From positions 1,204,820 through 1,268,819 of the forward strand of contig BCKT01000007.1 in assembly GCA_003116875.1 (NCBI GenBank): 64,000 nt of DNA. Reading direction: 5' to 3'. Within the stretch, counting starts at the first letter, position 1. Every line of letters begins with the position of its first letter. The DNA is from Takashimella koratensis. Its lineage: Eukaryota > Basidiomycota > Tremellomycetes > Trichosporonales > Tetragoniomycetaceae. The translations under genes were made by a program, and so were the position numbers. Shown one piece after another: positions 13,501 to 23,798 of this stretch. The notes under the pieces were generated by a model. It saw nothing but the letters and a program-made list of their open reading frames with translations, ran no database searches and was not told where the DNA came from.

Positions 13501-13828
13501 GATCAAGCACCAGTGTCTTTGCGCCTTGAATCTGTATCCATCAGCATTCCAGATATCCTCTTTCCAGCTTTCATTGCCTTCACCTCTCCCAACTCCTTCG
13601 CCTCTAGCTTCTACAGATCACAATAGCGCTGAGCCCGAGCGGACTCACATCATTCAAACTCTCGACGAGCGCCGTCCTCGCTAGCTCTTTCAGAACCGCC
13701 GTGTCCAGCCCCCTATCCTGGGTCGGACCCGCAGCGGCCGATTCCGAGTCGCCCGATGTCGAAGGGGGTGGAGGAGTAGATGATGCGAGTTGTTGCACCC
13801 GGGATGGGCCTGCTTGGGATGTAGCCAT
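10571..13828 (-). CDS. VPS33: Vacuolar sorting SM protein VPS33
   Basis: Eleven exons (13828-13649, 13531-13451, 13314-13203, 13062-12923, 12832-12755, 12652-12361, 12226-11924, 11842-11601, 11519-11042, 10894-10725, 10618-10571) encode 707 residues. This is a Sec1/Munc18-family protein; VPS33 is the SM subunit of HOPS and CORVET, which chaperones SNARE assembly at vacuoles and endosomes. Family marks in order: ALLKHQAVDKMFWLESG, VVLDRSVDWVTPMCTQLTYE with the ribbon of Sec1 proteins, TYGYHHLPLLISLQDLGLL, DVSYVYSGYAPISVRLVQ and GGCTYTEIAALRWMSRQ. Length is normal for the family. A Gly-rich insert lies inside exon 9 between QKNAVLAPAADGKEGG and GWKGFEDVLAAIPG. The gene converges on GCP4 with 87 bp between stops, so the 3' UTRs probably overlap. 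Confidence 0.93.
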
Positions 13829-14070
13829 GCTGTCAGGTAGTCAACGAGTCGTTGATGCACAGAACAGACATCGTCATGGCTCATCCCCGGCCGGACCAAA
13901 GGTGCATGGGTATGGGTTTACTCCCCGACACAGTCGTTTTTACTCTCCGACACACGCGCCCTACGCCACCCTGAATCCTGACTCTGTTTCTCCCACCTTC
14001 GTCTTCGTCTTCGTCTTCGTCTTCTTCACTCACCTCTTTGGATACCCACCCCCTTACCTCACCGACCGGC
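13829..14070. promoter_or_regulatory. Bidirectional promoter VPS33 / CK2 beta
   Basis: Only 242 bp separate the two divergent ATGs, so both promoters must share this space. It contains a CGTCTT hexamer run at about 13998-14026 that forms a CT-rich leader on the kinase side. No TATA box is visible. Confidence 0.6.
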
Positions 14071-15457
14071 ATGGACGAGTTATCATCCGGCACCGAGTCT
14101 TACTCCAACTCGTACGTATCTCAAGTCCTCCGCCTTGCTCCTCAAAACCCCTGTGGACCACCCTTGGTCGTTGCTGACGACCTCGTTTTCGTCGTATCTA
14201 GGTGGATCTCGTGGTTCCTCACGACCAAAGGCAATGTGCGTTTACCTCTATCCTCACGCATGCTCACTCTGCTCGCCTTTCTTACCTTTCTCCATCTCCC
14301 TTTCTCAATCTTCTGTTGAGTCAACCGCGGCCACTACTCACCTCTTCTTACGGTTTTCGGTTCTCGGTCCTTGGCACATATGCTGACCCATTGCAGGAAT
14401 ACTTTGCCGAAGTCGACGAAGACTACATCCTTGATCGATTCAACTTGACCGGTCTCAACGGCGAGGTTGTTGCAGAGTACCAGCGTGCTCTGGACCTGAT
14501 CACTGACTCTATCGGTAAGTCCCGAGTCTTCCTACTCTCATCTCTCCCTTCATCTCTTCTGTCTCGGCCTTCGATCGCAGATGCGTTTACCTAGACAAAG
14601 ACAAACATCTGTCGCGCGATGATCCTTTGCATGATGCTGATTGTATCCGCGTAGACGACGAGGCACTTGACGATGATACGCGGGAGAACGTCGAACATGC
14701 TGCGCGGTTCTTGTACGGTTTGATCCACGCGCGATACATTGTGACGTCTCGAGGTCTTCAGAAGATGGTACGTAGTGTCGGCCCTGGTCACCTCTGCTCT
14801 CCCCTACTCTTCTCCCTCTGCTGTTCTTCACACCCTTATCCCTGCCTCAACCACTCACTCCTCCCTTCTCCTTGCAGCTCGACAAATACCGCAAAGCCGA
14901 TTTCGGTCGTTGCCCTCGTGTTTTCTGCTATGCTCAACCTCTTCTCCCCGTTGGCCTTTCCGACATCCCTTACCAAAAGACCGTCAAGCTCTACTGTCCT
15001 CGATGCGAAGACATCTACTCGCCCAAATCCAACCGACACGGATCCATTGACGGGGCTTACTTTGGCACCACGTTCCCACACATGTTGTTCATGGTGTACC
15101 CGAACATGATACCTGCCAAGGGTCAACCGGGGGGTGGGGATGGGCGAGGCGGATCGGTCGGAGGCGCAGGAGGTAGAGGAGGTGATGCTTCAGGTGCAGG
15201 GGCGGGACCGAGTCCAGTAGGTCAAGTTAGTACAGCGGCGGCAGCGATCAAAGCGGAGAGGTATGAACCAAAGATCTTTGGGTTTAAAGTACATGAAGAA
15301 TCTCAGTTGGCGAGGTGGAGACAAGCAAGGCGAGATGGGTGAGTCAAGTTTCGGACAAGAGTTTGATCAATGATAGGGAACTTGTTCGCTGACGGGTGGT
15401 AGCCAAATTACACGGCTCGAGACACTGGACCGAGAGCAAAACCAGCCAAACTTGTGA
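14071..15457 (+). CDS. Casein kinase 2 regulatory (beta) subunit
   Basis: Six exons (14071-14111, 14202-14235, 14397-14514, 14595-14767, 14878-15338, 15403-15457) encode 293 residues. CK2 beta dimerises through a zinc ribbon and docks catalytic subunits and substrates. Here the four zinc cysteines are Cys134, Cys139, Cys162 and Cys165 (CPRVFC and CPRC). The stretch [20 protein letters not shown] at the start and [13 protein letters not shown] [13 protein letters not shown] are diagnostic, as is [13 protein letters not shown]. Between the zinc ribbon and the C-terminus lies a Gly/Ala-rich insert of about 45 residues, before [12 protein letters not shown]. The first three exons are small, which makes naive ORF calls miss the N-terminus. 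Confidence 0.95.
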
Positions 15458-15842
15458 TCCTTCTCTTCCTCAATGCTTCCCTACCACTCTCTCACCTCGT
15501 ACACGACACGTGCAACCTTGACGTCAATCAGGACTCTCCACGCGCCTGTCACTTCCTTCCTCTTCTCCTCTTTCCGTTCAGGTCTTACACCTCCTCACTC
15601 CCGCATGTACTCTTATACCATACATTTCCAGATGAGATATATACACTCCCGTCCTTTCGTTCACCCTGGTCTAGTCAGCTGTTCATGATTCCAGTCACCA
15701 TGAACGAATAGGTACACCTGTGATGCTACCAGTGTTGCGTTAGTGTCCCCATATTCACTTCCCAAACTGAGGCAGGTTTACACATTCGTTGCATGGTCGT
15801 TACGTTATGATCTCGCTTACTTTTCCTTCCCGCCTCCTTCGC

Positions 15843-15891
<49 letters not shown>

Positions 15892-15925
15892 CTCATATCG
15901 CTGCTTTAGTTTCTGGTTGAATACT
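15458..15925. other. Convergent intergenic region with CT microsatellite
   Basis: 3' flanks of CK2 beta and the patatin lipase gene. A pure CT dinucleotide run occupies 15846-15889. No gene seen. Confidence 0.65.
15846..15889. repeat. (CT)n microsatellite, about 22 units
   Basis: An uninterrupted CT repeat lies 36 bp beyond the stop of the patatin-family gene, in its 3' flank. Confidence 0.95.
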
Positions 15926-18900
15926 TTACAAATCCTGATGAGGGGGACTGTACGCTAACCCACTTCCCGCTTGCTCGTTCACTTCCGCCGGTGGTCTCCT
16001 CGCTTCTTCTGCCCTCATGGACGCTGGCTCACTCCTCACTCTTCGAGCATCTACCAACATTTGACCCAATCTCAACCCTGCCCCATCTGTCGCTCTTTCC
16101 TCCCCCTCTCCCCCACCCTCTCCTGCACCCTCTCCTTCTCCTGGTACGCCTCCACCATTTCCTACCCTTCCCTCTCCACCTTGCCCTATCCCAGTATTCC
16201 TCACAAACAACGCATCCAGCTCCACATCCTCATCATCCACGATCGCGCTCTCTCCACTATCTAGATGAAAACTCCCCGACGGTCCTTCTTCCACATCATC
16301 CTCACCTTCATCGATCCCCATACTCATCCCATCTGCTGAACTCAGCCCACGTAGAGCTACTTCCTCTTCTTCATCTTCTTCGTCGTCGTCGGAACTCGAA
16401 TCTTGCCCGCCAGCGCCAAACCACCTCGATACGGACATTCTCGATCCAGACCGCCGGTGGGGCGTGAGTGGGTTTGAACTTTGATCGTCATTGGGCAACG
16501 TGCCACCACGAAGCGATCGGAAAGGTGAAAAGTTGCCGCTGAACGCAGACAGCGAGGACGTTCTCACGTGGCGGAAGGTATCGCCTAGTTGGTTCGCATA
16601 CGTCCTAGCTGACGACGGGACAGGCGGCGACGTGATCACGCTCGACCTACGCAGCCCCGATGGACCCACTGGCGAGACAGTAGCACTTGCCGTTGCGCGC
16701 ATGGCCGCGTCGCTCGAATCCGTGTCAAAGCGGATGATATCGCTGGCCCTGCGGCGAGGATTCCTCTGACCGACTCGACGACGCCGCGTGGCATCACCGT
16801 TGCTGAGGCCAAAGATCTCGGCAGCGGCAGTGCGTCCGATCCCACCTGCACCTGCGGCCTTGGCTCGGCGGGTACGGAAGGCAAAGCCTGCGTCGGCGTC
16901 CGACTCGATGGGAATCTCGCCGTCGTTGGCGGAAGGAGTGGCGTAGCCTTCTCCGCGGCGGTGGGGCGACCCCTGGTCCGTAGTTGGTCGGTCACGCTTA
17001 AGTGCAAGCCGAACCTCGGCACGGCCTCGCAGAATGGCACGCTGGCAAATGTCAACTTGTGATAACCTTCCTAACCTTCAAACTGGACATACCTCAATCG
17101 TCATGCGGTTTGACACCATGTGCAGTGCAGGCCAAGCAACCCTCTGTCCCACGTCAAGCATTCTCGCCAATTGAGCAGGAGTCGGGTCGGACAGAATCCG
17201 CAGCCAATCCTGCAACAGTCAGCTTTACGTCAAGTCAACTAAAAGGAAAGCTCACCCCCAGAGTACTCCTCGGCGTCAGAGTCAAGTCGCCTGAGAATCT
17301 TTGCAGGAAGACACCACTCCAGTCACTCTGTAGCAACTGAGGCATCAAATCGAGATCTCGAATGACCTATTGATGTTCGTCAGATGGCCGATGATCTACA
17401 GCAGGTGAAAGCCATGCACAAACCTTGAAGTGCTTTGTCAAATCCAGTTTGATGTACGATTCGAGCGCGGAGAGGATAAATCCGCCTCGCCAACCTATCT
17501 TCGTCAGCTTGCTTTGTGAAACGTGCTTGCGAGCTTACCTTTCCCCTTCCTGTGGGCCACCGGTCGACCTGAAATCATTAGCTACGATCTTGACTTCTAA
17601 TCTAGTGACTCACCGACCGAGCCACGCGGAGCAAAGAAGAACAAGTGAATGTGCGGGTTGGTTTGCGAAACGATCGAGAAGTTGGCATTAAACTGCGTAT
17701 GCAAGCTTCCGAGCGGGATATCCTCCCTAACCGAAATTGTTAGCGTTGAATCATCACAACACATTCGTTTAGATTCACCGAAGACTACCATCCTTGAACC
17801 GAGACCCGCCCAGGTTGTGAGGCTTGACCAGCCCATCGCGGTCTTTGGCCATTAGTACGACCTGTCATTGGTCAGTTCATGCGCTACGGAGAACATGGAT
17901 TAAACTGACTGGATTCAGAATACCAGGTACCGCGGCGCTTGCGATGATAGCAGACCAGATGATGCAGTTTGGCGCGGTAAGATGATTGAGCAAGATTGTT
18001 GGTCTATATAGTTTTTCAGCAAGAGTCATCAGGCTTGTACTCACGAGTGGCGATCGGAGGGAACGACCGAGACGTTCAATGCTCGGCCGGTTCGCTCATA
18101 TGCTTCTTTAAACGTCAACGACCCTCGGGTAAAGAACATGGACTGATACAAGGGTCAGCTTGTCTTCCAATCCAAAGAGCTCAGCTGACGTACTTTTCGT
18201 GCCCACTCAAGAGCAGAGAACCTCGCCCCAGTCTCCCTCCATCGCTTGAACCATACCCTGAACGGATCTTCACAAGCCGTGATCTTGTCCGCGAGTTCCG
18301 GGCGCAGCAGCTGTTTCAATTCCGCGTTGGTGTGCGTACACAACAATGCAGCGACGAGACCGCCTGCGGAAGTGCCTGTGATCACACGAGGCAAGAGGTC
18401 TGCGTCAAGGAAGGCTTTGATGACGCCGAAACTGGACTCGGAGTTAGCTGCCTGGCTGTCTACCAAGAGGCGCCTCAGCCAGACTCACTGGTAGTAACCA
18501 AAGCTCGCACCGCCGGAGAGACACAACACGCTCGATCCGTAGTTCTTATTGACCCTTCGGAAGAAAGTACGTTTCTCCTCGTTCGTCACATCGGTTGCGG
18601 TCCGCACGAAATCGAGACTGGCCACGACTTCTTGGATGTGCGATTCGATCACTTTCTTTGTCCCGAAGAAAGTCTGCGAGTTTGGCGTCAGCTCTGAAGG
18701 ACTTCGCGTTGTAGCTCATGCTTACCTCGCTATACATCTTGACACCCTCCGTCCCCGCAAAGTTGCTTCGAACACACACGGCCAACGCGTCCATGAGGCC
18801 CCTCGCGTCACCGGCTGCTCGTAGCCGCGACAACGTCCTCCTCACCCTCCTCACCAAGTGATAATCAAAATACGAGTCATCTTCCGTCTCTTTCCATTCA

Positions 18901-19704
18901 TCAAAATCCAAATGCTCATCCAGCTTCTTGGCCGCTGCGATCCAATCCTCGTACGTTTTCGCCGATCGCAGCTCTTTACGCAAGTTGCGCTTATGGCCTC
19001 GCCATGCGAGGGCCCATTCAAAGACGTTGACGACTTGGCGGGTGAAAACGTACGCGCCAAACTCGAAGAAGATAATGAGGAATAGTGTCCCCTGTATAAA
19101 GTTTGGTTAGAAATTGGTACATGCGTGATCGAGACGCGCTCACCAGTAGGGGCCAGCGGAAGAGATGGTACGTGATGCCTAATTGCGAAGCTTTCGTGCG
19201 TCGCCTGTGACTTTGTCAGCTCTGACCATCACTAGAATAAGCTGTCGGAGAGCTGACCTTCTGACGCGTTGATGAATCGGCTATGATTTGAATCAGCACC
19301 ACCCCCAACTCCACCGTCGCATGAACTCACTGCAAAATCCGAAGTCGCCGTAAGTTTCTCCACCCTCCCTTGACCCATCGCGTACCCATTCAATTCGTCT
19401 CCCAGCCTCGATCCACTCTGACTACTTGGTCCATGGTTCCACGACGCGACGCCTGGTGCTGCCGACGCGAGGGGCCCGTCTGGCGGAATGCCAATCGGTG
19501 GAGATTTGGGTGATTTAGGTGATGACGGGGATTGGTCGCCTTCAAGTGGGAGGTAGTCGTAGGATGAGAGTGCTTGGGAGAAGGCAGCGAGGTGGCTGTA
19601 TTGTGTTAGTAGGTCGGACACAGGTAGAAAATTGGGTGGACTTACTCCTCGTTGACGTGGTGGTCATCCCAGAGCGCTTTGTCGACGCCCGGAGGAACGT
19701 TCAT
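15926..19704 (-). CDS. Patatin-like triacylglycerol lipase (TGL3/4/5 type)
   Basis: Sixteen exons (19704-19646, 19595-19331, 19280-19258, 19204-19144, 19091-18726, 18673-18489, 18431-18194, 18142-18045, 18003-17910, 17861-17779, 17726-17614, 17568-17539, 17494-17424, 17366-17256, 17209-17093, 17041-15926) encode 1009 residues. A hydrophobic segment (about 137-155, LFLIIFFEFGAYVF) precedes the DUF3336 region, as in yeast lipid-droplet lipases. The patatin core is complete: oxyanion glycines in SGGASFGYYH (about 312-317), nucleophile Ser341 in GTSAGG, and catalytic Asp487 in FKDGS. These enzymes hydrolyse triacylglycerol or lysophospholipids on lipid droplets. The last exon encodes an acidic, Ser- and Gly-rich tail of roughly 350 residues, probably disordered and regulatory. 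Exons of 23 and 30 nt are easy to miss. Confidence 0.92.
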
Positions 19705-20152
19705 AGTGGAGTTAGATCGGAAAAGGTTGGGATTGGGTTATATGTTATGGGACGTGCACCAAGACAAGGCAAAGTCCATATCGCTGCCTAGACACCGATG
19801 ATACGCTGGGACGATTTGAGGTCGAGAGACCAGCTGGGAAGAGATGATGTGTACGATGACAGCGCTGTAGTCGATACAAGAGGGGGCTGGTGGTCGCTGG
19901 TGGAGGATAGGATGGAGAAAAGCAGAAACGCAGAGCCAGACGTCGCCGCTGGGTGAGGTCTAGTGGAGTGCGTCATTCGGACATCCGCCAATCTCCGTCC
20001 GCGCAATGCAGTCCAGCCAAGCCTCGACACACACACTACTACTCACACACACACTCTGGTCCCTCTTTGCTCGTCATCATCAGCATCGGCTTCACCATCA
20101 TCACCTCCACCGCCCTCCCACCAACACATCGCATTCCCTCGACACCTTCGTC
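19705..20152. promoter_or_regulatory. Bidirectional promoter, lipase / VPS37
   Basis: A 448-bp divergent intergenic region. CA/ACT-rich simple sequence lies at about 20028-20056 in the VPS37 leader. No TATA box was recognised. Confidence 0.5.
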
Positions 20153-20990
20153 ATGTCCACACCTCTACTCCAACAATTCCCCTCACTCGCCTCTTACCCT
20201 CCCTCGTTCCTCAAAGACCTCTTATCGTCCCCCGAGCTTGTCGAGGCCTTTCTCTTCACCCTTCCGGAAGTGCAGGAACTCGCAGCCGAGGTAGAGCGGC
20301 TCGGGAGGGAGAACGAGGAGATTGCGCGTGAGTATCGACTCTGGCGCCTTGTCAAGCCAAATTGCTTGTTTATGTTGGATGCTCGTGCTGATGAGTGACT
20401 GGGTAGGGCAAAACCTTGACTTGAGGGAGGAGCTGTTGAACCTCCGAGACGCAACGGCGAGGTCGTATGCGCATGCCGAGGCGTTGAAGCAACAATGGGA
20501 GGAGATTGACAAAGCTCAGAAGAACCTCTACTCGGTGAGCTCTTGCCACCCATGCATCTTAACCCATCCATCCACCCTGTTCTGTTCTAACGTCGCATAG
20601 CGCCAACGACCATCCTTTCTCCATCTCCGTCTGAAACACTCGATAACTGCACAAGACGAAGAGTCTGAGAAGATTGCCAAAGCTTTCATCGAGAGTTACA
20701 ACGATGGAACAGCTAGCGGGGTCGCTTCTCGTGTCGACTCCCCTGCTCCCTCTAACGGCGACACCGCGTCCAACGGTGCTGCCCCGCGCTCAGCCGGTGC
20801 CGAAAGGGTACGTCGCTTTCAGACTGGTTCTTTCCTCCGACACGCTGACCAGTGGACCGCCTTGCAGGGTCAGAACAAAGTCATCGAGGACTTTATGGCA
20901 GAGTTCAAAGCCGCGCGCAAGACATATCATAAACGAGCTATCTGGGCTGAACGCTGGTCGAGGGGCGAAGTCGCTTGGCGTGACGACTAA
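20153..20990 (+). CDS. VPS37: ESCRT-I subunit VPS37
   Basis: Four exons (20153-20327, 20407-20534, 20601-20807, 20868-20990) encode 210 residues. The protein has the Mod(r) layout: a helical N-terminal half (LLSSPELVEAFLFTLPEVQ, then a long coiled coil with LREELLNLRDATARSYAHA and LKQQWEEIDKAQKNLYS), then EESEKIAKAFIESYNDG and a C-terminal FMAEFKAARKTYHKRAIW. VPS37 stabilises ESCRT-I and acts with VPS23/VPS28 in sorting ubiquitinated cargo into multivesicular bodies. A short Ser/Ala linker separates the two conserved parts. Length is normal for fungal VPS37. The downstream flank is the first copy of a duplicated segment associated with the orphan genes that follow. Confidence 0.88.
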
Positions 20991-21104
20991 TTCACCGTCT
21001 GCCCTCCGCCTCCCCCTCGACCCTCTTCCGCCCTCTCCTCGCTGCTCCGTGTTTTGCCGTCCTTTCGAGCTCCGCTCAGGTGTATTTGCAAACGACAGTG
21101 ATAG

Positions 21105-21346
21105 TTCGAAATGCATTCGTATTGGTCATCTGGGTATTCGTGAGGGATAACCAACAACAGCGAGGCCGCCAAAGTCGGCGAGGTTGGCGCATTGACGAGC
21201 CCCGTCCGAGCTCTGTCCTCGCGCCAGCTCCGTCGGCCGACGAGGGCATTCCCAAAGAGGTCGTTGGTAATGACGAGATGACCAATGGTCTCGAGCACAC
21301 CATATGGCGAATTACTGATCCTTTGATAGCTAACAAATCGAGTTGA
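21105..21346 (+). repeat. Duplicated flanking segment, copy 1
   Basis: It resembles 22936-23166 over its whole length. A shared 16-mer, TTCGAAATGCATTCGT, opens both copies, GTCGGCCGA appears in the middle, and the ends match as CTTTGATAGCTAACAAATCG versus CTTTGAGAGCTGCCAACTTG, each followed by AGTT. It lies just after VPS37 and just before orphan gene A. Confidence 0.75.
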
Positions 21347-21471
21347 GGACAGCTGATTTCTCATTGAGGGCCAGGGGGGCAAGAAGAGGTCTGCCGTCTT
21401 CGTCGATTTGCCCAATTCCCCCACCAACGTCCCTTTTACTCTTTCTTCATACTCACGACACTGACCTCCTC

Positions 21472-22517
21472 ATGCGAATCGTCAACGACCAGCCCATGGT
21501 CACCGATGGCGACCCGGTCAATGATTCAGCCGGACCCCCCTCTACGTACAATGTCGTCGACCAAACGCTCACCTCGTCTGACGGGGCCAACGGTTCCATG
21601 CCCAGGTTCTACACGGTCCCCGGCTGCGCCAATATGCCCAAAATCCCAGCGGACCGCATCAAATCGTTGGTGTCCGTCCTGTTGCAGAACACCGAGAAAT
21701 CAGCGAGAGAACTCAAGACACTCTTCGATCACAACATTCAAGACTCAGTCAACCGAGGCGCAATCATGGACGGCGACATGATCCGCCAGCCGGTCCCCTC
21801 CTCAATCCTGGAGGACGCCCACGTCGAAACCGCCATCTCCCTTCTTGGTCAGGCCGTCAGTAGGTGGTGGCCAGCCGTGAACGTGCTTTTCGCTGAGAGG
21901 TCGAACATCTTCGATGGTCTCACCGATGACAATACCAACGACAATGACAAAATGGTGAAGATGTTTCTTCTTTTCTCCACTTACTCCGCCGACCCTGATT
22001 GCGAGAAAACCAACGACGCCGTCGCCCCGCACGAGAGTGATCTGAAGCCGTTCGCCAGGATCGTTGAGAGAGAGAGAGACTTCGGGAACACAATGTTTGT
22101 CTTTCAGGCAGACCCTTCCGCGAACTTGACGATGCTGATCCATGGGACGTCTGGTCTTCGGAGTCGTTCAGGCGGTCACTACAGGTCTTCCTCAATGTCA
22201 ACAAAAGTCTTCTCGAGATCCGCAAATCCAAGATGACTGCGGTATCACTCCAATCACTTCTCGAACAATTCATCAGCTTCGCAAACACCATTCGAGGGCA
22301 TGTGACCGAGTACCGAAGCGAAGCCACGTCACATTCTGAAAGGCGTTTCATCGACATTTACGACGGCCACGGGGCTGCTCTGCTCTCTCTTTTCACCAAG
22401 GAGAAGATGAACACGAACGAGAAAACCCGCAAAGAGAAGGATGAAACGATCGAGAACGACGTTGCGATGTCGACGACTTCGTCCCCAGGGACGATGCCTT
22501 CATCCCCGACGATATGA
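21472..22517 (+). CDS. Orphan gene A of a three-gene tandem family
   Basis: I do not recognise this protein. The best model has two exons, 21472-22036 and 22108-22517 (324 residues), using a GTGATC donor and a TTTCAG acceptor that restore a coding frame running RPFRELDDADPWDVW onward. Without splicing, the frame stops at 22236 (254 residues). The sequence is mostly helical, soluble and rich in Asp, Ser and Thr, with no signal peptide or membrane segment. The C-terminal third follows the same helical spacing as the next two genes (LLEQFISFANTIRGHV, ending AALLSLF). The start could be any of the close ATGs at 21472 or 21496. A frameshifted pseudogene is the alternative to the intron. Confidence 0.55.
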
Positions 22518-22935
22518 TCAGATCGCCGCATCCCGGATCCGGCGAAGGAACCACCTTTCGAGAGTGGCGAACGAAGCGAGTGAGCTGGTATGAGGAAGTT
22601 CTGATTGGTTTTTGCAGTTTGGCGTTCACATTTGAAGGTTTGATTCACGAGGTTTCAACAATTCCGTACAAGTACATACAGTGCTGTTTGATACTGTGTA
22701 GCGTATTCAACTACATGCACACTTTGATGTTGAGCAGTCCTCTATCTGAGACTGACACTTCGACAGTGCCACTTTCACAGCTCTCTAAAATCCCTCTTTG
22801 CTCTCAACCACCTCAACTCCCCTCCCCACTCTCCTCTCCTCCCCAAATTCTCCACGGCTCTCCTCTCCTCGCCTTCTCCGCCTCTTACCGCACCTCAAGC
22901 TCCACCGATAACCTCATTGGCGACGACACTGATAA

Positions 22936-23166
22936 TTCGAAATGCATTCGTTTTCATTCTCTGCCTATTGGTGATCGATAACGAACATCGGCCGGATGGT
23001 TGATATCGAATACTGTATGACCCTCTTCGGCTCTGACTTGATGCCTGCGTCGTCGGCCGATGGGGGTTTCAGTAATGAGGGTATTTGAAATGTCAGCCTT
23101 ACAACTGGTCTGGAGTACGCCAAATTGCGAAATGCTGAACCTTTGAGAGCTGCCAACTTGAGTTAG
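22936..23166 (+). repeat. Duplicated flanking segment, copy 2
   Basis: Diverged copy of 21105-21346 in direct orientation, about 1.8 kb downstream, placed upstream of orphan gene B as copy 1 is placed upstream of gene A. The opening 16-mer is identical; the rest is visibly alignable with substitutions and small indels. Confidence 0.75.
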
Positions 23167-23203
23167 AGAGATTCCTGGTCACCCCACTTGGATCCAACAC
23201 CTC

Positions 23204-23225
23204 CACTTGCCACCAGAGGCAAGTG
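23204..23225. repeat. Perfect 8-bp inverted repeat with 6-nt loop
   Basis: CACTTGCC at 23204-23211 and GGCAAGTG at 23218-23225 are exact complements around ACCAGA. It could be a dyad operator or a small hairpin upstream of orphan gene B. Confidence 0.7.
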
Positions 23226-23620
23226 CAATCCGATATGGCTGACACGGGCGTCATCTGTAGCTGACGAATGGGAGCGAGAAATAACTCCACCAATTACATA
23301 TTACATCGTTTTCTCACAGCTTCGAGCAAGGTGTGTAGTTCTGATGACCAAGAATGGGTGTCCGTCAATCCCTTTCACAAGGACATGTCACTGACCGTCG
23401 AACATTACACATTCCGTCCATTACAAATCCTGTACAGACAAGAAACATCCAAACGCCTGATTGCAAAAACAGCATTCCTAATCATTCTGTTGCGTATAAT
23501 ACCCACTTTTGCACATTAGTCATTTTCAAATTGTCGGTCCTTTGTCAAGAGTCATCTCCGACAGTATGAGGTGAAGCGGGTAGGACTGATAGGGGCGTGG
23601 GCGAGCAGACATAAAAGCGC

Positions 23621-23636
23621 TAGGGTTAGGGGGTTA
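23621..23636 (+). repeat. Telomere-like motif
   Basis: TAGGGTTAGGGGGTTA sits between a TATA-like ATAAAAG and the microsatellite ahead of gene B. It resembles the TTAGGGGG telomeric unit of Cryptococcus relatives. It could be an interstitial telomere scar or a promoter site for a telomere-repeat-binding factor. Confidence 0.55.
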
Positions 23637-23691
23637 AGAAGTGTCGTCGCCCCACCGCCCATACTTTCTTCCCCCCTTCAATACATTCAGT

Positions 23692-23748
23692 ACACACACA
23701 CACTCACACTCACACTCACACTCACACTCACACTCACACTCACACTCT
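23692..23748 (+). repeat. CACACT hexanucleotide microsatellite
   Basis: About seven to eight CACACT units preceded by a CA run. It lies in the probable 5' UTR of orphan gene B, 50 bp before the ATG, so its length could affect expression. Confidence 0.92.
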
Positions 23749-23798
23749 CATCCACATTCTCATCCACATACATTGTCAGCCAGCCGGCGTCTGCAGAC

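Larger units (their letters stand above)
22518..23798. other. Intergenic region between orphan genes A and B
   Basis: It contains the second copy of the duplicated flank (22936-23166), a perfect short inverted repeat (23204-23225), a TATA-like ATAAAAG at about 23611-23617, a telomere-like motif and a CACACT microsatellite. No further coding region was recognised. Confidence 0.6.
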
